Shown here: piece by piece, positions 17,313 through 25,839 of the stretch
Numbering within the stretch: position 1 is the first letter of the stretch
Layout of the letters: every line of letters starts with the position of its first letter
DNA from: PWXP01 sp040772845
GTDB lineage: Bacteria > Planctomycetota > Planctomycetia > Pirellulales > Thermoguttaceae
NCBI GenBank assembly: GCA_040772845.1
Contig: JAXGXG010000001.1
Location: 1,674,001-1,738,000, forward strand
Reading direction: 5' to 3'
DNA length: 64,000 bases
Made by a program: the position numbers and the translations under genes
Notes under the pieces: model-generated
Seen by the model: the letters and a program-made list of their open reading frames with translations, nothing else
Database searches by the model: none
What the model was told of the DNA's origin: nothing

Positions 17313-17345
17313 CGGACGCCTCGGCCGCACTTGACAATGTTCGGT
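17313..17345 (-). pseudogene. Fragment of the same PHxGxY paralogue (proximal part)
   Basis: On the minus strand this piece encodes roughly SSAAEASV and joins in frame to the fragment at 15215-15377 once the IS and one copy of the target duplication are removed. Similarity to the intact paralogue stops a few codons further upstream, so only about 60 residues of the ancestral gene remain. Confidence 0.55.
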
Positions 17346-17532
17346 CGGTTCACTAGGCTGGGACCTCCGTGGGTAAACAATCGGCCTCCGCGTTTCGTAA
17401 CTCCATTGATACCGATTGGCCACGGCCTTTCCGGGGCTGGCACCCCCCTCTTGCGGGCGACCGAATCGCATGTATAATGGTAGACCGGAGGCATTCAGCG
17501 TTCGCCAAGCTGGCCGTTTGAACGCGTAAACG

Positions 17533-18177
17533 ATGGGACTTGGCATGAAGCGAAATCTGGACAATTGGTCTCTCGTTGTCGTCGGGCACTGGAACACGGC
17601 AATCCTTTCACCCGATTGGCTTGCCAAGGAGGTCTTCCGTCAGGAAGAGGTTCGAATCATGTACCCTGTGCTAGGCGGCGGGCGCCCGATCTTTGAAGCA
17701 GCCAATATACGTGTCATCGCGAGCAGGGAGCGGCTGGAGTTCCGGCCAACCAAGGATGACCCGGAATTGCTGAATCGCATCGAAACAGGCGCAAGAAACG
17801 TGCTGAATATCTTACCGCATACACCCGTAAGCGCGTTTGGAGAGAACTTCCAGTACCTTGTCGAGGACGTCCCGAAGGAACTGCGGGAGGTGCTCTCGTT
17901 GGCCGATACTGACAAGATCGGCAAGCATGGCGCTGTATCAGAGGTCTCGCTGAGCCGCTCCATCAAGTTGCAGGGACGCCACCTGAATCTGACCATCACC
18001 GAAAGCGACAAATGGCGGATGGACTTGAATTATCACTACAGCGTGCCCGGGGACGGGCAGCCCGGGGCCGACGCGGCGAAGCTGATGGAGAACACCTATA
18101 CGCTGAATCGCGATCACGGACTTCAGTTTCTGGAAACCATTTACGGCCTTGTTTTGCAGGAAGGGGCAATGGCATGA
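17533..18177 (+). CDS. Hypothetical protein, first gene of an FRG-domain module
   Basis: 214 residues, no signal peptide, mixed alpha/beta composition. Notable segments are NWSLVVVGHWNTAILSPDWL near the start, LPHTPVSAFGENFQYLVED in the middle and a beta-rich LKLQ/LNLTITESDKWRMDLNYHYS stretch towards the end. I have an impression of a widespread but uncharacterised family with NW..VV.G.WN..IL.P.W and LPHTP.SAFG, but cannot name it. An alternative ATG at 17545 exists. The stop codon overlaps the next gene by four bases (ATGA), so the two are translationally coupled. Codon usage is less GC-biased than in the housekeeping genes, consistent with acquisition. Confidence 0.7.
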   Translation: MGLGMKRNLDNWSLVVVGHWNTAILSPDWLAKEVFRQEEVRIMYPVLGGGRPIFEAANIRVIASRERLEFRPTKDDPELLNRIETGARNVLNILPHTPVSAFGENFQYLVEDVPKELREVLSLADTDKIGKHGAVSEVSLSRSIKLQGRHLNLTITESDKWRMDLNYHYSVPGDGQPGADAAKLMENTYTLNRDHGLQFLETIYGLVLQEGAMA

Positions 18178-18428
18178 CGACCGGCGAGCAACTGAGCACG
18201 TCCTCCGCCACTACACAGGTTGGACGCTACGAACGGGCAGAGCCCGATAGAACGATTGAGAGGCCTCCACGTACGTCTTCCGCGGAAGTTGGTATTCCTC
18301 TCGTGAACGTGGTATTTGCCAGTTCAGGCGTGGAACGGCGAGAAGTGAACGTCGTCCCGCAAAGGATCAAACGCATTCTTCAATCGCTTGAGAAGAACAG
18401 GGAGCTCCAGAGCAAGGGGCTGGGGTAG
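18174..18428 (+). CDS. Small hypothetical protein, second gene of the module
   Basis: 84 residues from the ATG at 18174 that overlaps the previous stop (ATGA). The N-terminal half is Ser/Thr/Arg-rich and probably disordered. The C-terminal 40 residues (VERREVNVVPQRIKRILQSLEKNRELQSKG) look like a charged helix that could pack against a partner. The size, overlap and position suggest a dedicated partner of the preceding protein. No family recognised. Confidence 0.6.
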   Translation: MTTGEQLSTSSATTQVGRYERAEPDRTIERPPRTSSAEVGIPLVNVVFASSGVERREVNVVPQRIKRILQSLEKNRELQSKGLG

Positions 18429-18455
18429 CGACTCATCAAGGCAGGAGCGCAATCC

Positions 18456-19328
18456 ATGGAGCCTCCCCAGTACGCCTCAAGATTGGCTGCCCCACCGCAA
18501 CTCTTCCAGGGTGACGTTCTCGAGCGAACCGGCGAAATCGAGGCGATACTGGAGCGGCTCTACCCCTACGCCTACCAGAACCCGGAGAAATACCCCTATT
18601 TCGTTGTGCTGACCCAAAGCTGCGATCTTGTGGAGGATAATACGCGGGAACGGAAGGCGGAGCACATAACACTGGCTGCCGTCCGGCCCTTGCACCTGTT
18701 TTTGGAGCACGAAGTCGCCAAGCTGCAAACACCTGAATTGCGGGAGCTTGGCATCTGCCTGACCAAAGACAAACAGCGGTTCTTGAACAAGGTGGAGCGT
18801 CTCCTTAGCAACGAGGAGTATCCTTTCTTCTACCTGCATCCTGCTGAAACGACTCCATTCACCGAGCCGATGGTTGCATATCTTCGGGTTACGTTCCCTC
18901 TTCGCACGGACAGTCATTACCCAGTCTGTCTCAATGCGAAGCGAGTGGAACTATCGCCCGAATTCCGCGCGAAGTTGGGATGGCTTACAACGCTTGTCTT
19001 TGGGCGAGTTGCGACCGCGGACTTCGATCCGGAAGAACGTCACAAGTTCGCCCGCGATTTCATCGAGGGAATCGTCGAATGGCGGAAAGCCAAGGCTTTG
19101 ATCAACCAAGCGCGGCAGAAAGGGCTAAGTGAAAACCTTGCGAGATTGTCTCCGGCACAACTGCGAGAACTCGTTTCCTCAATAGACGAGAAATCACATC
19201 TGGAAGTCGTCGCGGATATTATTGCGAAGCATGCCCGCGAAGTGTGGCCGCAGGATGAACAGCAAGTCGAACTGTTTCGAAGTCGTCTGTTGAAGGATCG
19301 AGCGCTGACAGAATCCCTCAGCGAGTAG
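18456..19328 (+). CDS. Hypothetical protein with LTQSCDLV motif, third gene of the module
   Basis: 290 residues, start supported by AGGAG eight bases upstream. Residues 45-75 hold the most distinctive segment, PYFVVLTQSCDLVEDNTRER followed by AEHITLAAVRPL. This resembles an uncharacterised family often annotated simply as hypothetical. The middle is beta-rich and the C-terminal 90 residues are strongly helical and charged (EERHKFARDF, KALINQARQKGLSENLARL). A single cysteine sits in the QSCDL motif next to an Asp, which could be catalytic or metal-binding, but this is a guess. Gap of 27 bases to the previous gene and 28 to the FRG gene. Confidence 0.7.
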   Translation: MEPPQYASRLAAPPQLFQGDVLERTGEIEAILERLYPYAYQNPEKYPYFVVLTQSCDLVEDNTRERKAEHITLAAVRPLHLFLEHEVAKLQTPELRELGICLTKDKQRFLNKVERLLSNEEYPFFYLHPAETTPFTEPMVAYLRVTFPLRTDSHYPVCLNAKRVELSPEFRAKLGWLTTLVFGRVATADFDPEERHKFARDFIEGIVEWRKAKALINQARQKGLSENLARLSPAQLRELVSSIDEKSHLEVVADIIAKHAREVWPQDEQQVELFRSRLLKDRALTESLSE

Positions 19329-19356
19329 GTCTCTGAGCCGATAGGAGCAATCGGGG

Positions 19357-20355
19357 ATGTCCGTTCATCATACTGAAAGGACCGGAACAAGAGGCGATCT
19401 GGGGGAAGGTGAATACCCAGTATGCAGTCTGAGCGAGATTCAGAAAGCAGTGGTCGCCTTCAAGCAAGAAGTGCGTCAATGGTACGAACAGCGGGGGCCT
19501 CGCCAGAGCGTCTTTGTCTACTTTCGCGGCCAAGCGGACGCTGACAACCATCTGATCCCCAGCATCGGTCGCCCGCTCTGTTCAACATCCGCCTCCGTCG
19601 CGGACGAAGATGGGCTTGAAGACAGTGCTGTCGCATACGAAAAGAGTCTGCTTGAGAACCTTCTTGCAGGCCTTCGCAGCCTTTGTGATCAGCAACGCCA
19701 GCCAGCGTCATTGTCGCGTTCGACAGCGCCATTCGATGATTTGTTTGCGGCCCTCGGTTCGAGCAATGATCTGAACAGGATTCCCGGCAAATGGCAACTG
19801 CCCCTGCTTGCGCTTTGCCAGCATTATGAACTCCCGACGCGTTTGCTGGATTGGTCAGAATCCGTAGATGTTGCAACTTATTTTGCGGTCGCCGGTGAAG
19901 AAACAAAACGCGGTGCGTTATATATATTTCACGATCGAACAGGTGCCAGTGTGTTTGGGGGTGCTCGCGTATTTCCTGTTGGAACCATGAGACATGTTCG
20001 ACCGTTCCGCGTCTGGAAAGATACTCATCAGAAGTATCGTGATCGATGGCCAGACATCCTTGAATTCGACGATGCTGGGCGAATGGCCGCACAGAAGGCG
20101 GTCCTTACGGTGCAGCGATGCATCACGAAACCGATGGAAGAGCAATTGGAGGAAGCGATAGAAAACGATCGGCACAATTGGACACACCAGAGGTTGCAGC
20201 GACTGCTAATCCCGGCTGATCGAAAAAGGCATATTCAAGACGAATTGGCACAGAAACACATCACTCGCGAAACGCTCTACGGTGACGTCAATGTGACTAG
20301 GCCTCTTGGAATGTTTGGAGAGCTATGTCGTCGAGTAGGCACCGGCGGTCGATAA
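19357..20355 (+). CDS. FRG domain-containing protein
   Basis: 332 residues with the two defining blocks of the FRG domain (PF08867): VYFRGQ at about 54-59, and LLALCQHYELPTRLLDW at 150-166 followed by VDVATYFAV and GALYIFHD. The C-terminal third is a separate charged region (KRHIQDELAQKHITRETLYGD). FRG domains have no established biochemical activity but recur in gene clusters linked to phage defence and mobile DNA. Start supported by AGGAG. Last gene of a four-gene co-directional module, with an ISAs1 element inserted 17 bases behind its stop. Confidence 0.88.
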   Translation: MSVHHTERTGTRGDLGEGEYPVCSLSEIQKAVVAFKQEVRQWYEQRGPRQSVFVYFRGQADADNHLIPSIGRPLCSTSASVADEDGLEDSAVAYEKSLLENLLAGLRSLCDQQRQPASLSRSTAPFDDLFAALGSSNDLNRIPGKWQLPLLALCQHYELPTRLLDWSESVDVATYFAVAGEETKRGALYIFHDRTGASVFGGARVFPVGTMRHVRPFRVWKDTHQKYRDRWPDILEFDDAGRMAAQKAVLTVQRCITKPMEEQLEEAIENDRHNWTHQRLQRLLIPADRKRHIQDELAQKHITRETLYGDVNVTRPLGMFGELCRRVGTGGR

Positions 20356-20382
20356 GTGATCTTGGATGCTCCGGGATAGGGG

Positions 20383-21677
20383 CAGGGCCAGCGCACATTA
20401 AGTTCCTTGCGTAGCAAGGACTTCCATCAGGAAGTCGTTGTTCCAACCAGCGATTTGGCTCTTTCCTTTGATGCTGTGTTTCGAGGGATGCTGCTTCAAT
20501 AGGCTGATGCCAAAGCGGCGAAGCCAGGAAAGGTTGTCGGCCAGAAATCGCTCGCGTGCGCGGCTTTGGTCTTCGTTGAAGGTAACGTCGAGCACCCAAT
20601 GCAGCGAGTTCTCAATGGCCCAATGGCCACGCACTGACTGGGCAAACCGCTTGCCGCTCAAATAACGACTGGCAATGAAGTATTGTACATCCTCGGTCTT
20701 CGTCCCATCGCTTTTTTCCGTAATGCGGATTGCCATGCCGATCGCCTTGACGTTCGTCCACTGCTTCTTGCAGGCGAAAGTATCGGGCAATGGGGCCAGA
20801 TAATAGTACCGATCATCGGTGCGACCATGGCCAGTGTCGTGCGTCTCATGGTAACGATGAGACACCGGGCCAGGATTGGCGAGCAGCGATTCGAAGAACT
20901 CTTGAATCGCCTGATGCAATGTCGGCTGGTTGTCTTTCACGGCCAACACGAAATCACCACCGCCCGCCTTGATCTTTTTGGCAATTGCCTTCTGGCACCC
21001 CATCGCGTCAATCGTAACGACCGCGTCTTCGATGTCGATTTGGTCGATTAACTCGGGGATTGCCGTGATTTCGTTCGATTTCTCCTCCGTTGCAATCTGC
21101 CCAAGAGAGAAGCCTTGCTCACTTGCCCAGGCGCTTACCAAGTGCAAGGGGCCCAACCCATTGGCGCGATCGTGCGAACGACGCATCGTCTTCCCGTCGA
21201 TCGCGATCGTGCGGTGGGAGCCATCTGCGGCTCCCGTCAGGCATTCAGCAATCCAATGTTGAAAGCACTCCTGGAACAACTGCGGCTTTATCGCCGAGAG
21301 AACCCGACGCAAACAGTCCCGCGACGGGATGCCATTGGGCAACTCAAGCAATTCCTCCAGCCAATCCTTCTTGGCTTTCGCCCAACGCTCGATTGCGGTG
21401 GGACCCTCACAACCCACGATCGCGCCACACACGGCGATGACAATTACGTCGACCAGAAGATGACGACGATTACGCGTGTCCCGCGGATCAGGCAGTGATC
21501 CGAAATGCCTGACAACCGAATCCAATGAAACAGTACGACCCGCCATTGCTCTTCCTCCCTCCATGCGTGCATAGCCCCACGCGGCACACCATGCGCCGCG
21601 AATTGGAGGAAAGCATAACATAATGCAGCACTTCGCGCTAGCCTGCTTATATTGCCTATTTATGCGCGCTGGCCCTG
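20383..21677 (-). mobile_element. ISAs1-family insertion sequence, 1295 bp
   Basis: The terminal inverted repeats CAGGGCCAGCGCACAT (20383-20398) and the complement of 21662-21677 match at 15 of 16 bases. An exact 10-bp duplication GGGATAGGGG flanks the element at 20373-20382 and 21678-21687. Structure, size and transposase are complete, so it may still be mobile. Confidence 0.93.
20398..21546 (-). CDS. ISAs1 family transposase
   Basis: About 382 residues. The N-terminal DDE_Tnp_1-associated domain (FGSLPDPRDTRNRRHLLVD, VIVIAVCGAIVGCEGPTAIE) is followed by the catalytic core. Motifs include TIAIDGKTMRRS (first Asp), VVTIDAMGCQKAIA (second Asp) and VRGHWAIENSLHWVLDVTFNED (Glu region), all typical for ISAs1. 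The ATG at 21546 has GGAGGGAGG upstream. The stop codon lies within the left inverted repeat. No frameshift or truncation. Confidence 0.95.
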   Translation of the reverse strand: MAGRTVSLDSVVRHFGSLPDPRDTRNRRHLLVDVIVIAVCGAIVGCEGPTAIERWAKAKKDWLEELLELPNGIPSRDCLRRVLSAIKPQLFQECFQHWIAECLTGAADGSHRTIAIDGKTMRRSHDRANGLGPLHLVSAWASEQGFSLGQIATEEKSNEITAIPELIDQIDIEDAVVTIDAMGCQKAIAKKIKAGGGDFVLAVKDNQPTLHQAIQEFFESLLANPGPVSHRYHETHDTGHGRTDDRYYYLAPLPDTFACKKQWTNVKAIGMAIRITEKSDGTKTEDVQYFIASRYLSGKRFAQSVRGHWAIENSLHWVLDVTFNEDQSRARERFLADNLSWLRRFGISLLKQHPSKHSIKGKSQIAGWNNDFLMEVLATQGT

Positions 21678-21687
21678 GGGATAGGGG

Positions 21688-22126
21688 GGAGTACTTCACC
21701 TCGGCCCTCTTGTCTTCTCCTCCCGCTCATCCGTGTTCTGTCCGTGTTTCATCCGTGGCTTCTCATCCAACCCCGTGGCCTCAGTGTCCGTCGGTCGTCT
21801 TTGCGTTAAGCGTAGCGGCCGCCGCGAGGTGCAGGTGGACGGGAATTCAACGCAAAGGCGCAAAGCCGCAAAGAGGGGAGTAGGAAGAAGGGGAACTCAC
21901 CAAAGATGGTGCTAACCTTCTCCCAACCGGTGCTCACCTGCCGCTTGAGGCTCACGGAACTGTCTTCGTTTCGTCACCGTCAACTGCCGCTCGTGGTGGT
22001 CGATACCAAGCCACAACACGCCGGGGTCACCTGGAAAGAGTAAACGTCGGCTTTGCAAACGCTCCCGAGCGTACTTGTCTTGGAGCCCCCGGCTCTTTCA
22101 TGCTATCCTTTAATCGTGCCGTTCTC
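21688..22126. other. Intergenic region with low-complexity decay signature
   Basis: No credible gene. It contains pieces such as TCCGTGTTTCATCCGTGG near 21745-21765 and CGCAAAGGCGCAAAGCCGC near 21848-21872, short stretches that recur in many unrelated bacterial genomes as non-coding repeats. It separates the ISAs1 element from the end of the HEPN-like gene. Confidence 0.4.
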
Positions 22127-23539
22127 TCAGCTCACCTCGCTTGACTTGTCTGTGTCAACATTGCTGGGCTGGCTGCGCGCCCAAGGAACAACTTCGACCT
22201 GCCCCGCCCATCTTGTTCGCAGTCTGTTCGCATATCTTCCGTGATGACCGCACAGCCGTAATAGAGTCAACTCAATGTACCATAGCGACAGACGCCAGGC
22301 ATCGTAGTCCCAATCGGGAGCCATTTGCGATCCAGCGTCCGGATGTACAAGCGAGTTCCGGATCGCGGTCACTGCCTCCATGCCGTCAATCCACTTATGC
22401 CCCGGTTTGGCAAGGAGATACGGGAGTTCAGCCGGGATGTGTGTAGGAACGCCGACAGAGCATGCCAAGAGTCGCAGTTTGTCAGCAGCAGATAGCCCTC
22501 TCGGCTTGAAAGCGGCTTGAGAAACCATCTTTCGGTCCTGCACACAGTACGTCCATGCGAGCAACTCGAGCGCGGTCTGTGCAAGGATCAGGCCGGTGTC
22601 CACTCCGATCCCTGCGCCGCCCCTGCACGCGCCGAGGTACCAGTAGAGAGCCTCTGTTAAGGGGCGGCGCCAAAGCTCCGAATTCCATAGAGCGAAGAAC
22701 CCGGGAAACACCTCCTTGAGTAATCCACCGCAAAGGGGATCGAACCACGCCATCGCCCCGTCCCATAAGTCAGGACTCGTTCTCCGCATTCCCCATTGCT
22801 CGTACACGCGATCTCCGTCGGCATCGAACCCGACGGGCAATGCCAACCCCGCCCAGCGGCCGATCGCGAACGACAAGAAGTAGTGCAGGCATGTCAGTAC
22901 ATCCTCAGCCTCTGCCGTGTTGAATGTGGAACCGTCATCGCGCGCCACAGTGCCAACGTGCGTAATGACATGACCGCCTTGTTCCTTCAGCGCCTTGGCT
23001 AAGTCACGCGTGTCGACCGTAGCGGCCAGGGTGATACGCCAACCACCAGCCTCCAGGACAACGCAACCACAGTGCTTCGAACTAACCTGGGAAGTATTGC
23101 CCGACACAAGAGAGTAGTCCTCTGGACCACGAAACTCCGCGAAATTGAATAGGTGAAACGTCACGGTTGTTATTGCGCTGGCAGGCGGCGTGACTTCCAC
23201 GCAAGAGGTCCTTGGTATGAGTACGATCCCGTCGCTACTCACTGCCGACAAGACACACTCGATAGTCACGCCTCTCTCAACCAACGTTAACTGGCCATTC
23301 CAGTCCTTGTCACTCAGAAGACTCATACCAAATAAGGGAGACTTACCCTCGGCCGTAATGACGAAGGAGAGCCGATGCTTTGGAAGAAAGCGCATAACAA
23401 CCGCAGCCGGCTCGGCGTACGTTATGCCCTCATGTTCGAATTGCACATCGACAGACCCCAATTCAATGGGTTCGTTTGGCGCAGCCTGTGCGTAAATCGG
23501 CTGAATGAGCGGTGCCATTACCTCCTTGAGGCGGCTCAT
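22127..23539 (-). CDS. HEPN-like protein, second gene of a PIN/HEPN operon
   Basis: 470 residues without signal peptide or membrane helix. Residues 1-200 are beta-rich (VVMRFLPKHRLSFVITAEG, ITTVTFHLFNFAEF). Residues 210-430 are helical, with ALELLAWTYC (about 323-332), LSAADKLRLLACSVGVPTHIP and TAIRNSLVHP (391-400). The RNSLVH at 394-399 fits the RNxxxH (Rx4H) catalytic motif of HEPN ribonucleases. The overall two-part architecture recalls large single-protein HEPN effectors such as ApeA, but direct membership cannot be claimed by eye. It starts 49 bases behind the PIN-like gene. A role in RNA cleavage during a stress or phage response is inference. Confidence 0.65.
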   Translation of the reverse strand: MSRLKEVMAPLIQPIYAQAAPNEPIELGSVDVQFEHEGITYAEPAAVVMRFLPKHRLSFVITAEGKSPLFGMSLLSDKDWNGQLTLVERGVTIECVLSAVSSDGIVLIPRTSCVEVTPPASAITTVTFHLFNFAEFRGPEDYSLVSGNTSQVSSKHCGCVVLEAGGWRITLAATVDTRDLAKALKEQGGHVITHVGTVARDDGSTFNTAEAEDVLTCLHYFLSFAIGRWAGLALPVGFDADGDRVYEQWGMRRTSPDLWDGAMAWFDPLCGGLLKEVFPGFFALWNSELWRRPLTEALYWYLGACRGGAGIGVDTGLILAQTALELLAWTYCVQDRKMVSQAAFKPRGLSAADKLRLLACSVGVPTHIPAELPYLLAKPGHKWIDGMEAVTAIRNSLVHPDAGSQMAPDWDYDAWRLSLWYIELTLLRLCGHHGRYANRLRTRWAGQVEVVPWARSQPSNVDTDKSSEVS

Positions 23540-23588
23540 ATAAGATTCCTCACTTTCTGGTGTGTGTGCGGTTCATTGTTGCCGGTGG

Positions 23589-24470
23589 TCAAAGCCGCGC
23601 CAGGTTCGCTGGGTTGAGTCTCTGTGTAACCCATCTGTGTCGGAAGGGCACGGCACGTGTCACTGCATGGTAGATCGTGGCCAGCCGCTTGTCTTTCGTT
23701 ACGAGGTCCTGGCAGAGCGAACCGACAACCGCATACTCAATATCCTGAAAATCATTGGTTATTGTCTGCGGGGGTGCCGTATCCAAACCACCCTGGAGCA
23801 GCCAATACATGCCGATCGCTCCGAATGTCGAAAAAAATGCACCCAACGCACTGGTGCATTGAGTCAATCGCAATGCGGCAACATCGTCCTTCATCTGCTG
23901 CTTAATACCCTGAAAAACAAAACGCAAGCCGTCCTCCGACGAAAGCCATTGTACAAGGCCCGCCTGTGGGTCTCGCCGCAATGACTTGAGCTTCTTCTCG
24001 CTTACCATGTTCCGAAGTTCGTCGCGCACGAATACGATCCACTGTTTGTGCTGGACGTGATTGCCCCATTCCAAAAGTGACTCCGGTAGCAATGTTCGTG
24101 CGGGGCCATCCAGGATGGCCTGCAACGATGTGTAGTCCGCCACACGCAGTTCGTGTAGTATCTTGCGAAAACTGGTCGTTAGGCCATCATGCACCACGAC
24201 ATTGCACGGATAAGCGGATAACCGTTCATCATCCAGGAGGTCCGTAAGTCTGCGCGAGACCGAAACGAATTCAGGGTATACAGATAGTATTTCGAGAGAA
24301 CGGCGCCACGTGTCAAAGGGCTTCGACCCCTTGGACCATTCAAAGGCCGAATTATCCGTGATCAGCAGACCAAGGTCTTCCCGGCAGCAACGGTCGAGCG
24401 CGCTTTCCAGTGCATTGCGATCCCGCAGGACATTCTGGTCAAGAACAAGAAAGCGATGGGTTTCAGGCAT
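23589..24470 (-). CDS. PIN-like domain protein, first gene of a PIN/HEPN operon
   Basis: 293 residues from the ATG at 24470. The start RFLVLDQNVLRD (D11) and LITDNSAFEWSK (D39, E44) look like the first acidic clusters of a PIN-type nuclease. The C-terminal block DIEYAVVGSLCQDLVTKDKRL (D243, E245, D255, D260) supplies the later acidic residues. The middle (60-235) is helical and unique, so it is much longer than the usual 130-150-residue PIN toxin. It may be a predicted metal-dependent RNase or a catalytically altered sensor. It is probably transcribed from the promoter-like repeat at 24642-24670, leaving a leader of about 165 bases. Confidence 0.65.
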   Translation of the reverse strand: MPETHRFLVLDQNVLRDRNALESALDRCCREDLGLLITDNSAFEWSKGSKPFDTWRRSLEILSVYPEFVSVSRRLTDLLDDERLSAYPCNVVVHDGLTTSFRKILHELRVADYTSLQAILDGPARTLLPESLLEWGNHVQHKQWIVFVRDELRNMVSEKKLKSLRRDPQAGLVQWLSSEDGLRFVFQGIKQQMKDDVAALRLTQCTSALGAFFSTFGAIGMYWLLQGGLDTAPPQTITNDFQDIEYAVVGSLCQDLVTKDKRLATIYHAVTRAVPFRHRWVTQRLNPANLARL

Positions 24471-24641
24471 CACACACCTTTCTGTACATCCGGTGTTGCG
24501 CGCCGTAGCCCCAATGCATCCGCCTTGTCTGCGACGCCGCGGCATCTGCAGCGGGATCGGGGCAGTCCGTCCCATGTCCGCCCATCCAGCTCGCGCACGG
24601 CGAGCCAGGGATGGAAAAGTTGATTCTTGCCACAGAGGTCA

Positions 24642-24670
24642 AGCTTAGATAGGAGGAAATGAAAAGTCAA
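24642..24670 (-). promoter_or_regulatory. Promoter-like conserved repeat, copy A (upstream of PIN/HEPN operon)
   Basis: On the minus strand TTGACT (24670-24665), 17 bases, then TAAGCT (24647-24642). Similarity to copy B at 25762-25823 extends about 60 bases from 24670 down to about 24611, including CTTGA-TCTGTGG-AGAATC. Confidence 0.55.
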
Positions 24671-24751
24671 GCGGGTATAGGCGGGAAGAGACACCACACG
24701 CAGTCTAAACGGCATAGACCAGAAGCACTCTGGCGTCAAAGCTTGGTTCTT

Positions 24752-24852
24752 TCTACAGCAAGACTTGGGACGATTGGGTACCACGGCCTGTATGTCAGCT
24801 TTGCTGGCGACCACTACAGATTGTGGCCGTTTCTCCGAAGTCTTGCTGTAGA
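24752..24852. repeat. 101-bp element with perfect 15-bp inverted ends
   Basis: TCTACAGCAAGACTT at 24752-24766 is the exact reverse complement of 24838-24852. The interior is non-coding and the right end runs into a T6 tract. It is MITE-like, or possibly a long hairpin. It lies between the PIN-operon leader and a dead REP transposase gene. Confidence 0.6.
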
Positions 24853-24870
24853 CTTTTTTGATTAGTGTGA

Positions 24871-25255
24871 TTAGCGAAGTGCTTTCTCCAGGTTGCTGGC
24901 GATGCGGTAGCCGAGGACACCGGCCACCTTGCCTGCCGGATGACCGAAACGGCGACGTCCCAGATAGGCCGCCACCGCACGGCTTGCGTCGTCTACACGA
25001 CAGCCTGGAGCCCAGCGACGTGTATCTGCGCCAAAACACTCCGCAACGGTCTTTGCGATCGTTTCGGTGGTCGTGGTTGCTCATAAGCACCCACGCACAT
25101 AGTCGTCAGCTACAGGTTTCGACCGTTCGCCGCAGCCAATCTACCCACCACTTCTCGCGGTCCAGGTCATCGCTAACGATATCCTGCCTCGCCTTCCCGC
25201 GAGAAGTCACGTGATAGATGGCGCCGAGAAACTCGATTCGCAGTGCGCTGGCCAT
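24871..25255 (-). pseudogene. REP-associated tyrosine transposase remnant (IS200-like)
   Basis: From the ATG at 25255 the frame reads MASALRIEFLGAIYHVTSRG, then KARQDIVSDDLDREKWW. This is the classic N-terminus of TnpA_REP/Y1 transposases (residues 1-50). It then stops. A later segment (IAKTVAECFGADTRRW to GHPAGKVAGVLGYRIASNLE, ending at TAA 24871) matches the C-terminal DnaA-like DNA-binding part. The HUH/tyrosine catalytic middle is deleted. Confidence 0.7.
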
Positions 25256-25761
25256 GCCTGGATTGTACCAGGCGGGCCTTGATGGTCAAGCCGCGAATCA
25301 TGAATCATGCTTTGCCCCCAAAGTGCCCCACCTCTCACTCAAGGGCCCCGTTACCCCACTTCTCACCCCGGCCTCCACAAGATAGAATCTCCAAAATAGA
25401 ACCGTCGGACATTCGCGCGACACTCCGTGGCTCACTTCAACAGTGTTTCATCAGTCATCGCTGCGCGACGAGGTGGTGTGCTTGGGGTCAGAGCGCTGCC
25501 AGACGTTAAGGAATAATGCACGATCTTCCTTCGGCAGAGGGAACCGCAGGTGTCCGTGGCATGCTCACGCGGATAACCAAACGCGTCAGCGCGTTCTTTC
25601 TCGCCCGTCGGAGTCAATGAGTTCCAGGCGGTGTTCTGAACAACTGATTCTGCCTTCTCGGCAAGTCGGCCGGTGGAAGCGATGCATGTGCGGCCGAGCG
25701 ACTCCCCGTGCAATCTGGTGCGCATGACATGCGTGTGACATCTTGTGCCGCCTGCAACCCC
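25256..25761. other. Intergenic region upstream of the GH5 gene
   Basis: 506 bases with no gene-like frame, Shine-Dalgarno-led start or recognisable RNA. It marks the border between the transposon-rich stretch and the carbohydrate genes. Confidence 0.4.
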
Positions 25762-25790
25762 TTGACTTTCCATTTTCTCCCGCCTACGCT
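25762..25790 (+). promoter_or_regulatory. Promoter-like conserved repeat, copy B (upstream of GH5 gene)
   Basis: TTGACT (25762-25767), 17-base spacer, TACGCT (25785-25790), then a stretch conserved with copy A to about 25823. The GH5 start codon follows about 50 bases after the -10-like box. Confidence 0.55.
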
Positions 25791-25839
25791 TGATGTCTGT
25801 GGGGAGAATCCAATTTCCTATTCCTTTATGCCTGGAACG

